A stretch of 64,000 nucleotides of DNA from Kutzneria sp035492655 (GTDB lineage: Bacteria > Actinomycetota > Actinomycetes > Mycobacteriales > Pseudonocardiaceae), in contig DATJJB010000651.1 in assembly GCA_035492655.1 (NCBI GenBank), forward strand, positions 1 to 64,000. Reading direction: 5' to 3'. Below, in pieces: positions 17,976 to 29,343 of the stretch; positions within the stretch are counted from its first letter, which is position 1; each line of letters starts with the position of its first letter. The position numbers and the translations under genes were made by a program. The notes below the pieces were generated by a model that was given only the letters and a program-made list of their open reading frames with translations, made no database searches and had not been told where the DNA came from.

Positions 17976-19211
17976 TCAGGGGGATCGGTGGACGGCGAGC
18001 ATGGTGATGTCGTCGAACTGGTTGGCCTGGCCGACGTGCAGGCCCAGCTGCGTCTCCATGATGTCGAGCAGCTGCTCGGGGGTGTCGGCCGGCGTGCGGA
18101 CGGCGTCGAGCATGCGCTCGTAGCCGAACAGGCCGCCGTTGGGGTCGCGGGCGTCGACCACGCCATCGGTGTAGACGAACAGGAAGTCGCCGGGGCCGAG
18201 TGTGGTGTGCCCCAGGGTGTACGAGCTGTCGGCGAGGATGCCGACGGCCGGCCCGGTCGGCCGCAGCGTGGTGATCTCGCCGTCGGCGCGGACCAGCACC
18301 GGCGGGTTGTGGCCGCCGTTGATGTACAGCAGGGCCCCGGACGAGGGATCCAGCACGCCGAAGAACAAGGTGGCGAAGTAGCCCTGCCGCAGGTGGTTTC
18401 GGGCCATGTAGCGGTTGGTGCCGACGACGGACTGCACCAGTGGACCGGCGCCGACCGACAGCAGCGGCGGCAGCGCGCCACCGGCCTCGACCTCGCTGTC
18501 CACCAACACTTCCTGCACCACGTCGTCCTGCCACCAGCTGCCGGTGTGCTCGGCGGTGTGCCGCAACAACGTCCGGATCAGCGCCATGAACAGCGCCGCC
18601 CCGACGCCCTTGTCGCACACGTCGGCGACCAGGAAACCCAGCCGCCGGCCGTTGACCAGCTCGAAACCGTCGTAGAAGTCGCCGGCCACCTCCTTGGCCG
18701 GCCGGAACCGCACCGCGAAGTCCCAGCCGTGCGCGGCCGGCAGCTGCTCGGGCAGGAAGCCGGCCTGGATCTCCCGAGCGATGCTCATATCCCGTTCGTA
18801 CTCGCGCAGGTTGGCCACCGCGGCCATGTCCTCCACCGCGATCGCCAGCTGCGACCGCTCCCAGCAGGTGGACAGCCGGCTGCGCAACAGCGCCGGCAGG
18901 AACGGTGGCATCACCCAGTCGAAACCGGCGGCCACGCACTCCTCCAGCACGGTGTAGTCGTCCTGCGGAAACACCACGATCGTCGGGCTGAAACCGTCAG
19001 CGGCGAACCGCTGCCCGAGCGTGGCCAGCCGGTGCAGACCAAGGGAGGCCGACACCAGCACGATGTCCGGCGGCTCCGCCGAGGCGGCCACGGCGTGTTC
19101 CTGCCCGGGCACGGCGTGGCGCACGGCGAATCCCGCCGTGCGCAGCGCCCGGTCCAGCTCCCGCGTCGTGGCGTGCTCCTCAGCGACCACCAACGCGATC
19201 GTCGCTGCCAT
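17976..19211 (-). CDS. PP2C-type (RsbU/SpoIIE) serine phosphatase with pseudo-receiver domain
   Basis: 411 residues. The N-terminal ~115 residues have a CheY-like fold, but the phosphoacceptor strand reads DIVLVSASLG, with Ser near residue 54 where Asp is expected. A coiled linker leads to the phosphatase: REIQAGFLPEQLP, AGDFYDGF, DVCDKGVGAALFMA, FVYTDGVVDARD and FDDITML supply the metal-binding aspartates. It should dephosphorylate STAS anti-anti-sigma proteins; two such genes lie in the same operon. The gene overlaps the anti-sigma kinase by 32 bases. Confidence 0.9.
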   Translation of the reverse strand: MAATIALVVAEEHATTRELDRALRTAGFAVRHAVPGQEHAVAASAEPPDIVLVSASLGLHRLATLGQRFAADGFSPTIVVFPQDDYTVLEECVAAGFDWVMPPFLPALLRSRLSTCWERSQLAIAVEDMAAVANLREYERDMSIAREIQAGFLPEQLPAAHGWDFAVRFRPAKEVAGDFYDGFELVNGRRLGFLVADVCDKGVGAALFMALIRTLLRHTAEHTGSWWQDDVVQEVLVDSEVEAGGALPPLLSVGAGPLVQSVVGTNRYMARNHLRQGYFATLFFGVLDPSSGALLYINGGHNPPVLVRADGEITTLRPTGPAVGILADSSYTLGHTTLGPGDFLFVYTDGVVDARDPNGGLFGYERMLDAVRTPADTPEQLLDIMETQLGLHVGQANQFDDITMLAVHRSP

Positions 19212-19659
19212 CCGTTCCTCCGTCCGTCTCCCGGACCTCCCCCGCGCGCCGCAGCATCACCAGCGTGTTGACGTTGCGACCGTCCACATAGGAGTGGTCG
19301 AGGCGGTCCAGTCCGTTCAGGGCGAGGTACAGCCCGAGGCCGCCCTCGCCTTCGTGCGCCACACCGTTGGCCAGGCGCGGTCCCGGGTCGTGGGAGTGCG
19401 GGTCGAACGGGGGCGCCTCGTCGGTGATGCGCACCCAGACGCGCTCCTCGTCGACCGCGCCCTCGATCTCGACCAGTCCCCCCAGGCCCCGGTAGCCGTG
19501 CTGGCCGATGTTGGTGGTGATCTCGTCGACGGCCAGCCGCAGCCAGTACGAGCGACGGCTGTCCAGGCCCCCGGCGCCGGCCAGCACGCCGACGAAGTCG
19601 GCCAGCCGCCGGCCCGCGCCCGCCTCGCCGCCGCGCAGCGTCAGCCGGTGGCCCGTCAT
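19180..19659 (-). CDS. Anti-sigma factor serine kinase (RsbW-like, HATPase)
   Basis: A small GHKL ATPase of 159 residues. The N-box is WLRLAVDEITTNIGQHGY, and the G-boxes are ITDEAPPFDP and GGLGLYLAL. Such kinases bind a sigma factor and phosphorylate a STAS partner on Ser. No sigma factor gene is in the window. ATG at 19659 is favoured by GGAG five bases upstream and a one-base TGATG overlap with the STAS stop; GTG at 19662 is an alternative. The 3' end overlaps the phosphatase start by 32 bases. Confidence 0.88.
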   Translation of the reverse strand: MTGHRLTLRGGEAGAGRRLADFVGVLAGAGGLDSRRSYWLRLAVDEITTNIGQHGYRGLGGLVEIEGAVDEERVWVRITDEAPPFDPHSHDPGPRLANGVAHEGEGGLGLYLALNGLDRLDHSYVDGRNVNTLVMLRRAGEVRETDGGTDGSDDRVGGR

Positions 19660-19979
19660 CACCGCTCCACGGGATCCTGCATGACCAGGCTCCGGTCGAA
19701 GCCGGTCAGGCTGATCGTCTCCGCCACCTCGGGGGTGGCCCCGACCAGGACGATGTCCACGCCACGGCCCAGCTTCTGGTGCGCGAACACCAGGCAGCGC
19801 AGGCCGGCCGACGACATGTAGGTCAGGTCCTCGGCGAGCAGCACCAGCCGCCGCACCGTACCCGCGGTCGCCTCCACGATCACCTCGTTGAGCGACGGCG
19901 CCGACCTCGAGTCCAGCTCGCCGGTCAGCCGGATGGTGACGACACCGTCGTCACTGTGCACCTTCGTGGTGAAACTCAT
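19659..19979 (-). CDS. STAS-domain anti-sigma factor antagonist (first copy)
   Basis: A 106-residue STAS protein of the RsbV/SpoIIAA class: VVTIRLTGELDSRSAPSL then DLTYMSSAGLRCL, which carries the conserved phosphorylatable Ser. Its phosphorylation state should set binding to the adjacent RsbW-like kinase. The ATG at 19979 comes eight bases after the glgX stop, whose end supplies a GGAG. It is coupled to the kinase gene by TGATG. Confidence 0.9.
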   Translation of the reverse strand: MSFTTKVHSDDGVVTIRLTGELDSRSAPSLNEVIVEATAGTVRRLVLLAEDLTYMSSAGLRCLVFAHQKLGRGVDIVLVGATPEVAETISLTGFDRSLVMQDPVER

Positions 19980-19986
19980 GTCCCGC

Positions 19987-22091
<2,105 letters not shown>

Positions 22092-22095
<4 letters not shown>

Positions 22096-22427
22096 GCCGC
22101 CAGAACCTCCACACCCTCGTCGACGGAACCGGCCACGGTGAAGAAGGCCAGGAACCCGGTCGCGGCCATCACCGCCTTCACCTCGTCGGAGATGCCCGAC
22201 ACCATCACCCTCGTGCCCAGCTGCTGGCACAGCCGGTACACCAGCAGCAGCACCCGCAGCCCGGCGCTGGACATGTACGTGGTGCGACTCAGGTCGAGCA
22301 GCACCATGCCGTGCACCGGGACGAGCTCGTCGAGGCCCTGCTGGACCTTCGGCGCGGTCGTGCTGTCCAGCTCCCCGTTCAGCGCGATCACGGTGACCGG
22401 GCCGCGCATCTGCTTCTCCAGTTCCAT
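22092..22427 (-). CDS. STAS-domain anti-sigma factor antagonist (second copy)
   Basis: A 111-residue STAS protein with VTVIALNGELDSTTAPKV and the Ser-bearing loop TTYMSSAGLRVLL. It shares the core of the other STAS gene of this operon but diverges at both ends, consistent with an old duplication. ATG at 22427 has GGAG eight bases upstream. It overlaps glgX by four bases and follows the AGE-family gene by 29 bases. Confidence 0.9.
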
Positions 22428-22456
22428 GTCCACCACTCCAGCCGCAGCGCTCTCGC

Positions 22457-24274
22457 TTATCGGTTCTCTAAGGGAGACAAGTGCGCCCGCACCACCACGT
22501 CCTGGGTGGAGTCGGGCAGCGACACCGTCATCGCCACCGGGTCGAAGTCGCCGTAGGGACGGCCGTCCACCTCGACCCATTCCAGCCGCACCCGACCGGG
22601 CGGCAGCGCGTCCGGCGCCACCCGCAGCACCCGGTCCTTGAAGCCGTCCGGCCGCGGCCGGAACCACAGCGTCAGCGGCTGGTTGTGCAGCAGCAGCCGG
22701 CCGTACACGGTGGCCAGGAAGGCCAGCTCGGAGGCGTGGTACATGCTCATCGAGTGGCTGCCCTTGAGCCGCTCGGTGCCCAGCAGGTACGGCATCCCGT
22801 TGGCCAGCACGTTGAAGTAGACGCCGCCCTCGTCGTGGTCGAGGAAGTAGTCGTTGTAGAACGACGACGCCTCCCGCGCGTGGCGCAGGAACTCCTCGTC
22901 CCCGGTGTTGCCGGCCAGGATCAGGTAGGCCAGGATCGCCTGCTCCTGCTGCCACCACGCCTTGCGGTCGTGCCAGCTGAAGCGCGGGATGCCCTCGCCC
23001 TCCCGGATGGTCCGCTCCACCACGTCGTACCAGCCGCCACGGCGGGTGTCGCTGCCGATGGCCGGCATGCTGCGGCCGAGTTCCTCGGCCAGCGTGCGGT
23101 AGGACTCCTTGGGGCGGATGGCGTTCATCCGCATCAGGTTCCAGGCGATCTTCAGGTTGTGCCCGACCACCGCCCGGTTCTGCTGCCAGCCGTACTCCTG
23201 GTCGGCCGACCAGTCGGCGTGGAACCGCTCCTGCACGAAGGGGCTGTCCTTGGCCGGGAAGTGCTCGGTGATCAGGTCGAAGGTCTCCTCGAGCATGTCG
23301 GCGTGCCGCTTGTCCCCGGTGGCCAGGAACAGGTTGATCAGGTAGGCCGGGGCGTGGTCGCCGACCGAGTTCCAGTTCTTGCGGGACCGGTTGGGGCCCA
23401 ACGACTCGTGGTGCGGGCTGAGCAGGATCGGGTCGATGTGCGAGAAGTAGCCGCCCCGCTCGGGGTCGTGGAAGAACTTGTGGAACAGGCGAAGCGTGCC
23501 GTCGATGTCCTCGGCGATCCGCGGGTCGCCGGTGACGCGGAAGGTCTGCGTCGGGCCGACCAGCGCGTAGATCTGCTCGTACGCCGGCAGCGCGTCGTAG
23601 TCGTCGCCGAACTCCGAGGTGAACAGCTTGGTCTCCACGCCGTCACGCACGTCGACGCCGTGGTACCAGTAGACGACGTCGTCGTCCCGGTCCACGAAGC
23701 GCATGTGCCCGCGCAGGTACTCGGTGCCCTTCTCGGCCACGCCGAGGAAGTCCTCGTTGCCGGTGAGCATGTAGGCCGACGCCATGCCGTAGACCAGCCG
23801 TGAGATGGTGTCGGTCTCCTGCACGTGGTGGTCGCTCTTGTCGCCGCCCAGCCGCAGGGTCGTGCGGTAGTCGGCGTAGTCGACCGGGTTCTTCTTGCCG
23901 AACTGGGCGCGGCGGTAGAACTTGGCCAGCTCCTCGAGCTGCGCCGCCCACCAGCCCTGCTCCTCGAAGTTGTACTCGCCGGGGCGGCGGCCGAGGAACG
24001 TCAGGTGCTTGGCCTCGAACCGCCCGCCCGGGTAGCCGATGCCCTGCATGTGCACGTGTCGGCCGGGCACCAGCATCTCCCGCACGTGCGAGGTGGCGTC
24101 GATCGACGGCGCGCCCAGGTTGCGCAGGAACTCGGCGTTGGTCAGCGAACTGGTGTCGGCCCGCAGCGTCTTGCCGTCGCTGGTGCGCAGGTCGAGCAGC
24201 GCGCGTTCGTGGTCGTAGCCGGTGACGTAGCCGGCGACCGTGTCGGAGAAGGTGAAGTCCAGTTCAGCGGACAT
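22457..24274 (-). CDS. AGE-family epimerase/isomerase
   Basis: 605 residues. The (alpha/alpha)6 barrel of the N-acylglucosamine 2-epimerase/cellobiose epimerase family occupies roughly residues 95-510 with WWAAQLEELAKFYRRAQFG, NSVGDHAPAYLINLFLATG and GYGWQQNRAVVGHNLKIAW-like segments. Catalytic His candidates lie in VVGHNLK and FSWHDRKAWWQQEQAI. The N-terminal ~90 and C-terminal ~80 residues are beta-rich additions not needed for the barrel. The sugar substrate is unknown. It overlaps the upstream DJ-1-like gene by 11 bases. Confidence 0.8.
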   Translation of the reverse strand: MSAELDFTFSDTVAGYVTGYDHERALLDLRTSDGKTLRADTSSLTNAEFLRNLGAPSIDATSHVREMLVPGRHVHMQGIGYPGGRFEAKHLTFLGRRPGEYNFEEQGWWAAQLEELAKFYRRAQFGKKNPVDYADYRTTLRLGGDKSDHHVQETDTISRLVYGMASAYMLTGNEDFLGVAEKGTEYLRGHMRFVDRDDDVVYWYHGVDVRDGVETKLFTSEFGDDYDALPAYEQIYALVGPTQTFRVTGDPRIAEDIDGTLRLFHKFFHDPERGGYFSHIDPILLSPHHESLGPNRSRKNWNSVGDHAPAYLINLFLATGDKRHADMLEETFDLITEHFPAKDSPFVQERFHADWSADQEYGWQQNRAVVGHNLKIAWNLMRMNAIRPKESYRTLAEELGRSMPAIGSDTRRGGWYDVVERTIREGEGIPRFSWHDRKAWWQQEQAILAYLILAGNTGDEEFLRHAREASSFYNDYFLDHDEGGVYFNVLANGMPYLLGTERLKGSHSMSMYHASELAFLATVYGRLLLHNQPLTLWFRPRPDGFKDRVLRVAPDALPPGRVRLEWVEVDGRPYGDFDPVAMTVSLPDSTQDVVVRAHLSPLENR

Positions 24275-24929
24275 GACGCACTCCTTGCAGTGCCGGCCTC
24301 GGCCCGCGGTCCCACGAGCGGCGGTGGTCGGTGCGCGCGACGACGAGGTCGATCAGCGTGCGGGCGAACAGGTGGCAGTGGCCGGCGCTGCGGCCGGTGA
24401 TCAGGTCGTTGTCCACGACGACGTCCTGGTCGGTGTAGCGGGCGCCCATGTTGCGGACGTCCCCGATGAGGTTGTTGTGGCAGGTGAGCCTGCGGTCCTT
24501 GACCACCTCGGGAATGGGCGACACCAACCACATGCCGTGGCAGATGATGCCCTTGAGGATGCTCGGCACGGCGAACGCGCGCCGCAGCAGCTGCACCGCC
24601 GGCGCCAGTTCCCGCACGTCCTCGGTGTAGCGCAACCGGTCGGACACCATGCCGCCCGGCACGATCAGCGCGTCGTAGCCGTGCAGCTGCTCGTCGGTCA
24701 CGGCCTCGAGGTCGCCGCTGACCGACATCGGCGCCTGGTACTCGTGGCCGAAGAAGGTCATCGAGTCCTGTCCCCACAGCCGGGTGAGCAGGTCGACGTG
24801 CGCGCCCTCCTCCGCGAATCGCCTTTCGTAGTAGGCGATTTCCGGCTCGACGTAGTCGCTTTCCAGCAGGATCGCGATGTTGCGTCCGACCAGCCGCCCG
24901 GTGTCGGCGACGGGTACCGAGATCGTCAC
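24264..24929 (-). CDS. DJ-1/PfpI family protein (first copy)
   Basis: A 221-residue class I glutamine-amidotransferase-like protein. The nucleophile elbow is KGIICHGMWLVSP with the Cys, and YDALIVPGGMVSDRLR gives the upstream oxyanion segment. Family members act as glyoxalases/deglycases, proteases or chaperones, so function is open. The GTG start is supported by GGAGG seven bases upstream. It lies 14 bases after the TPP enzyme and overlaps the AGE gene by 11 bases. Confidence 0.82.
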   Translation of the reverse strand: MTISVPVADTGRLVGRNIAILLESDYVEPEIAYYERRFAEEGAHVDLLTRLWGQDSMTFFGHEYQAPMSVSGDLEAVTDEQLHGYDALIVPGGMVSDRLRYTEDVRELAPAVQLLRRAFAVPSILKGIICHGMWLVSPIPEVVKDRRLTCHNNLIGDVRNMGARYTDQDVVVDNDLITGRSAGHCHLFARTLIDLVVARTDHRRSWDRGPRPALQGVRHVR

Positions 24930-24943
24930 TTGTCCGCCTCCTC

Positions 24944-26548
24944 TCAGGCCGTCACGAGGTCGATCAGGAACGGGCCGTCGTGGTTGAGCATCCGCTCGAC
25001 CGCGGCCGGCACCTGCTCCGGCTTGTCCACCCGGATCGCCGGCACGCCAAGGCTTTCCGCCAGCCCGACGAAGCCGATCTCCGGCTGGGCCAGGTCGAAG
25101 CCGCTGGGGTGCACGTGCTGGGCGATGTCCCGCTCCGCGAAGTACTGGTCGATGTTGTCGTCCAGCAGCTGGTACCGGTGGTTGTTGCAGATCACGAACT
25201 TGGCCGCCACGTTGTGCCGGACGGCGGTCCACAGCGCCTGGATGGTGTACATGCTGCCGCCGTCGCCGGTGAAGCCGACCACCGGCGCGTCCGGCCGGGC
25301 CAGCTTCGCCCCGATGGCGCCGGGAATCCCGATGCCGAGCGAGCCGCCACGGGTGGCGAAGTACGTGCCGGGCACCCGGCGCGGCAGGTGCGCGGTCAGG
25401 TGCGGCGACGCCGTCAGCGCCTCGTCGACGACGATCAGGTCGTCGCCGGTCTGGTTGTGCAGCTCGGCCGCGAACACCGCCATCATCGGGCTGTCGGCCG
25501 TCACTTCGGGCAGCGGCAACAGGTCGAACTCGCCGCGGGCCCGGCCGGCCTGCGTCAGACCGGCGGCGATGGCCGCCAGCGTCGGCTTCGGGTCGGCGGC
25601 CAGCGCGAGGTCCACCGGGTGGTTCTTGGCGATCTCGTAGTCGTCCAGGTCGATGTGCACGACCTTGGCGTCCTGCGGGAACGGGTTGTCCAGCAGCGGG
25701 AAGACCTCAGGGAACACGTAGGTGCCGACGATCAGCACCGCGTCCACATCGGACAGCGGGCGGGCGCTGGACTCGCCGAACATGTGCCCGGTGTTGCCCT
25801 TGTACAGCGGGTGCCGCGGATCCATGTTCCACTCGGAGTTGTCCACGCCGTAGACCGGCGCGTCCAACAGCTCGGCCACCGCGGTCAGCTCGTCCTGGCC
25901 GCCGGACACCGAAACCCCGTCCCCCATCAGGATGATCGGGTTGCGCGCGGCGGCCAGCAGCTCGACCGCCTCGGCGATGTCCTGGGCCGCCGGCGTGACC
26001 GTCCGGTTGGGAACGACGGTCGGCAGCGCCGCCTCGGCCGTGAGCTCGTCGAGCACGTCCATCGGCAGCGCCACGAACACCGGCCCGCGGGGCGGCGTCA
26101 TGGCGATCTTCACGGCCCGGCGCAGCACCCGCAGCACCGACGCCGGGTCGAGCACCCGGGTCGCGTACTTGGTCACCGGCTTGGCCATCGCGACCAAATC
26201 GGCGGCCATCTGGGCGTCCATCGCGTCGTAGCGGACGCCGGACTCGCCGGCGATCACCACGAGCGGCGAGTGTCCCCGCTTGGCCTGGTACAGCATGCCG
26301 ATCCCGTTGCCCAGTCCCACGCCCGAGTGCAGCTGCACCAGGGCGGGGCGGGCGCCGGCGCGGGCGAAGCCGTCGGCGATGCCGATCGCGACGGTCTCCT
26401 GCAACGCCAACACGTAGTCGAAGTCCGGCACCGACTCCAGCACGTCGAGGAAGCCCTGCTCGACCGTGCCGGGATTGCCGAACATCGTGCTGATGCCGTC
26501 GGCGAGCAGCTGCTCGAAGACGGCGACCTTGCCGGGCCGCTTGCTCAT
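24944..26548 (-). CDS. Thiamine-diphosphate enzyme, benzoylformate decarboxylase/acetolactate synthase-like
   Basis: 534 residues with the three TPP-enzyme domains. The Pyr domain has MFGNPGTVEQGFL and the activating Glu in LALQETVAIGIADG. LHSGVGLGNGIGML keeps the His of benzoylformate decarboxylase, whose Ser of GNPGS is Thr here. The PP domain has the Mg/TPP motif GDGGSMY ending ICNN. It should decarboxylate a 2-keto acid or join aldehydes; the substrate is not predictable. It begins seven bases after the second DJ-1-like gene, so they share a transcript. Confidence 0.85.
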   Translation of the reverse strand: MSKRPGKVAVFEQLLADGISTMFGNPGTVEQGFLDVLESVPDFDYVLALQETVAIGIADGFARAGARPALVQLHSGVGLGNGIGMLYQAKRGHSPLVVIAGESGVRYDAMDAQMAADLVAMAKPVTKYATRVLDPASVLRVLRRAVKIAMTPPRGPVFVALPMDVLDELTAEAALPTVVPNRTVTPAAQDIAEAVELLAAARNPIILMGDGVSVSGGQDELTAVAELLDAPVYGVDNSEWNMDPRHPLYKGNTGHMFGESSARPLSDVDAVLIVGTYVFPEVFPLLDNPFPQDAKVVHIDLDDYEIAKNHPVDLALAADPKPTLAAIAAGLTQAGRARGEFDLLPLPEVTADSPMMAVFAAELHNQTGDDLIVVDEALTASPHLTAHLPRRVPGTYFATRGGSLGIGIPGAIGAKLARPDAPVVGFTGDGGSMYTIQALWTAVRHNVAAKFVICNNHRYQLLDDNIDQYFAERDIAQHVHPSGFDLAQPEIGFVGLAESLGVPAIRVDKPEQVPAAVERMLNHDGPFLIDLVTA

Positions 26549-26555
26549 CGCCGGG

Positions 26556-27380
26556 TCACCAGCCGTACCGGGTCAGCCCCGACTCCAGCACCTCGACCAG
26601 CTTCTCGCCGGCCAGGAAGGAGTCCGGAGTGGACCGTGCCGTGATGAACGGGTAGTCCACGATCACCGAGGTCTCGTGGCCGACGTTGGCGTGGTAGCGC
26701 CCGGTCGGCCCGGTGGCGTCGCGCAGGATGTACTCCAGCGGGTACGGCGGCGGGCCCATGTTGAACTCCACGCCGACGAAGCCGGTGCCGTCCTTGTAGT
26801 CGTACTCCTTGCAGTGCCCGGTGACGTGCTTGCCGTCGATGATGCTGGCCCGGTCCTCCCAGTTGCGGGCGAAGGCCAGGCAGGCGACGCCGTAGCACTC
26901 GGCCACGATCGGCTTGCCGGCCCGCACGAAGGCCAGGATCAGCTCGTGCACCCGGCCGTTGTTGGCCAGGTCCACGATCGGGCCGGAGCCGCCGACGATC
27001 ACCATCGCGTCGAACGAGCGCAGGTCCTCGGCCACGTCGTCCAGCTCGCGGTAGTAGGCCTCGATCTTGCGCAGGAAGCCGTTCTCGCTGTTGTACGGGC
27101 GGTCCGGCACCCACTCGGACAGGCTGACCGGCTCGTCGAGCCGGCCGGAACCGTCCAGCTCGACGACCGACGCCGCCACTTCGGGCGTGGTCACCGAACG
27201 GCCAAGCGGCGGGTCGATGTAACCGGGGTCGATGCTCGGCGGTAACGGCACCGGGCGCTTGCCGTTCGGTGTGGCGAACACGATCTGGTAGCCCTGCTCG
27301 TCGCAGGCCGCCAGCGGCCCCACCAGTTCCTCGCCCCAGTATCCGTATTCGGACAGGATGAAGAGGATCTTCTTTGACAT
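26556..27380 (-). CDS. DJ-1/PfpI family protein (second copy), first gene of the operon
   Basis: A 274-residue protein of the DJ-1/PfpI superfamily. KILFILSEYGYWGEEL starts the Rossmann-like fold, FDAMVIVGGSGPIVDLAN precedes the elbow, and IVAECYGVACLAF carries the nucleophile Cys. The extended C-terminus (GFVGVEFNMGPPPYPLEYI) resembles the larger HSP31/glyoxalase-III-like members. GGGGAG stands five bases before the ATG. It heads the nine-gene leftward operon, with a 200-base divergent region to the flavoprotein gene. Confidence 0.82.
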   Translation of the reverse strand: MSKKILFILSEYGYWGEELVGPLAACDEQGYQIVFATPNGKRPVPLPPSIDPGYIDPPLGRSVTTPEVAASVVELDGSGRLDEPVSLSEWVPDRPYNSENGFLRKIEAYYRELDDVAEDLRSFDAMVIVGGSGPIVDLANNGRVHELILAFVRAGKPIVAECYGVACLAFARNWEDRASIIDGKHVTGHCKEYDYKDGTGFVGVEFNMGPPPYPLEYILRDATGPTGRYHANVGHETSVIVDYPFITARSTPDSFLAGEKLVEVLESGLTRYGW

Positions 27381-27580
27381 GGGTGCTCCCCACTCGATCG
27401 TCCTTCTCGAATCGAAGTCAACCTCTCGAGTGATTGCCGGACAACACATCCGCCGCTACTACGGCGACTTGACGCAGCAACAAGGACAAGGCTCCGCCCA
27501 CTGCGTCAGGTCAGCGCGCATGAGCATGCCTCGGCGGGGACCATTGGGTTCGCCAACCCCGCGCGGCATTGGAGACAGCC
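27381..27580. promoter_or_regulatory. Divergent promoter region of the stress-like operon and flavoprotein gene
   Basis: 200 bases. An inverted repeat TGACGCAG/CTGCGTCA (27470-27477 and 27501-27508) lies on the flavoprotein side, and TTGACG at 27469-27474 overlaps its left arm. On the other strand TTGACT near 27420 could be a -35 for the leftward operon. No box is decisive. Confidence 0.35.
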
Positions 27581-29215
27581 ATGCCTGAACGACATCGCCC
27601 CGTGGTGCTCGCGGTCGACGACGATCCGCATGTGCTGCGGGCCATCCGGCGCGACCTGAGCCGGCAGTACCAGGACCGCTACCGGGTCATGGCCGTCGAC
27701 TCGCCGGCCGAAGCCCTGCGGGTGCTGGAAGCCGTGCGGCAGCGGGGTGAGGAACCCGCGCTGCTGCTGGCCGACCAGCGCATGCCGGAGATGAACGGCA
27801 CCGACTACCTGGCCCGCACGCTGGAGCTGTTCCCGCGGGCCCGCCGGGTGCTGCTGACCGCGTACGCCGACACCAAGGCGGCCATCGACGCGATCAACCA
27901 GGTGCGGTTGGACCACTACCTGGTCAAGCCGTGGGAACCGCCGCAGGAGCGGCTGTACCCGGTGCTGGACGAGCTGCTCGAGGACTGGCAGCGCTCGTAT
28001 CTGCCGCCGTACGACGGGATCCGCGTGGTCGGGCACCGGTCGGCGCCGGCGACGCACCGCGTGCGGGACCTGCTGACCCGGCTGCACCAGCCGTTCCGTT
28101 TCGTTGACGTGGAACGGGATCCGGCCATCGCGGTGGACGGCCCACTGCCGGCGGTGCTGCTGCCGGACGGCAAGGTGCTGTCCCGCCCGTCCGACGGCGA
28201 TCTGGTGGATGCCTTGGAGCTCAGTGGTCGCGAGTTCCGCCAGCACTACGACCTCGCCATCGTCGGCGGCGGGCCGGCTGGCCTTGCCGCGTCGGTGTAC
28301 GGCGCCTCCGAGGGCCTGTCCACGCTGCTGGTCGAGTCGTACGTGCCGGGCGGGCAAGCGGGCACCTCCAGTCGGATCGAGAACTACCTCGGCTTCCCGT
28401 CGGGCGTCAGCGGCGCTGAGCTGATCCGTCGCGCCGTCACGCAGGCGCAGCGCTTCGGCACCGAACTCCTCGCCCCGGTCAGCGTTTGCGGCCTGCACAC
28501 GTCCGGCCGGGCCCGGGTGCTGACGCTGTCCGACGGCCGGGAGATCAGCGCCAGCACGGTGTTGCTCTCCCCCGGTCTGCGCTACAACAAGCTCGCCGCC
28601 GAAGGCGCGGACCGGTTCGAGGGCGCCGGCGTGTACTACGGCGCCACCACGTCCGAGACCGCATCCTGCGTGGGGCAACATGTTTTCGTGGTCGGCGGGG
28701 CGAACTCGGCCGGGCAGGCGGCGGTGCACTTCGCCCGGCACGCGCACAAGGTCAGCCTGGTGATCCGCGGCGACCGCCTGGACAAGGGCATGTCCCAGTA
28801 CCTGGTGGACGAGATCACCGCGGCCGCCAACATCGACGTGCGGCTGAACACCGAGATCGTCGCGGCCGACGGCGGCGAGCAGCTGGAACGCGTGACGCTG
28901 CTGGACAACTCGACCGGCGTCAAGTCCACGCACGACACCGAGTACGTCTTCACCTTCATCGGGGCGCGGCCCAACACCGACTGGCTGTCGACGTGCATCG
29001 CCCTGGACGGCAACGGTTTCATCCTCACCGGCCCGGACGTGCCGATCGGGCCGAGCTGGGACCTGCCGCGGCTGCCGCTGCTGCTGGAGACGAGCGTGCC
29101 CGGCGTGTTCGCGGCCGGCGACGCCCGCGCGAACTCGATGAAGCGGATCGCGTCGAGCGCGGGCGAGGGCGCGATGGCCGTTGCCCTGGTGCACCGCTAC
29201 CGGGCCGAAAGCTGA
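27581..29215 (+). CDS. Fused response regulator/thioredoxin-reductase-like flavoprotein
   Basis: 544 residues. An N-terminal receiver domain (1-125) has the acid pocket DDD at 13-15 and phosphoacceptor Asp65 in LLLADQRMPEMNG. A linker follows, then a two-domain FAD/NAD(P)H reductase beginning DLAIVGGGPAGLAA, with GGQAGTSSRIENYLG, VFVVGGANSAGQAA and PGVFAAGDARANSMKR. The position of the thioredoxin reductase redox pair reads TTSETASC, so the CxxC is absent and thioredoxin is unlikely to be the partner. ATG at 27581 has GGAG six bases upstream. Confidence 0.9.
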   Translation: MPERHRPVVLAVDDDPHVLRAIRRDLSRQYQDRYRVMAVDSPAEALRVLEAVRQRGEEPALLLADQRMPEMNGTDYLARTLELFPRARRVLLTAYADTKAAIDAINQVRLDHYLVKPWEPPQERLYPVLDELLEDWQRSYLPPYDGIRVVGHRSAPATHRVRDLLTRLHQPFRFVDVERDPAIAVDGPLPAVLLPDGKVLSRPSDGDLVDALELSGREFRQHYDLAIVGGGPAGLAASVYGASEGLSTLLVESYVPGGQAGTSSRIENYLGFPSGVSGAELIRRAVTQAQRFGTELLAPVSVCGLHTSGRARVLTLSDGREISASTVLLSPGLRYNKLAAEGADRFEGAGVYYGATTSETASCVGQHVFVVGGANSAGQAAVHFARHAHKVSLVIRGDRLDKGMSQYLVDEITAAANIDVRLNTEIVAADGGEQLERVTLLDNSTGVKSTHDTEYVFTFIGARPNTDWLSTCIALDGNGFILTGPDVPIGPSWDLPRLPLLLETSVPGVFAAGDARANSMKRIASSAGEGAMAVALVHRYRAES

Positions 29216-29220
29216 GCGCA

Positions 29221-29261
29221 CCCGCCGGCGGCCACCCCCAGACGCTGGGACCGCCGGCGGG
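29221..29261. terminator. Hairpin between convergent flavoprotein genes
   Basis: An 11-base inverted repeat, CCCGCCGGCGG (29221-29231) with its complement at 29251-29261 and a 19-base loop, just after the stop of the fused regulator. There is no U tract. Confidence 0.5.
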
Positions 29262-29343
29262 CGTCTCGCCGCCGGGCGGACGCCGGCAGCGCTTTCCCTT
29301 GCCGGACGGCGCGCGGCGCACTGAGCGACGCGCGCCTTTGCCA

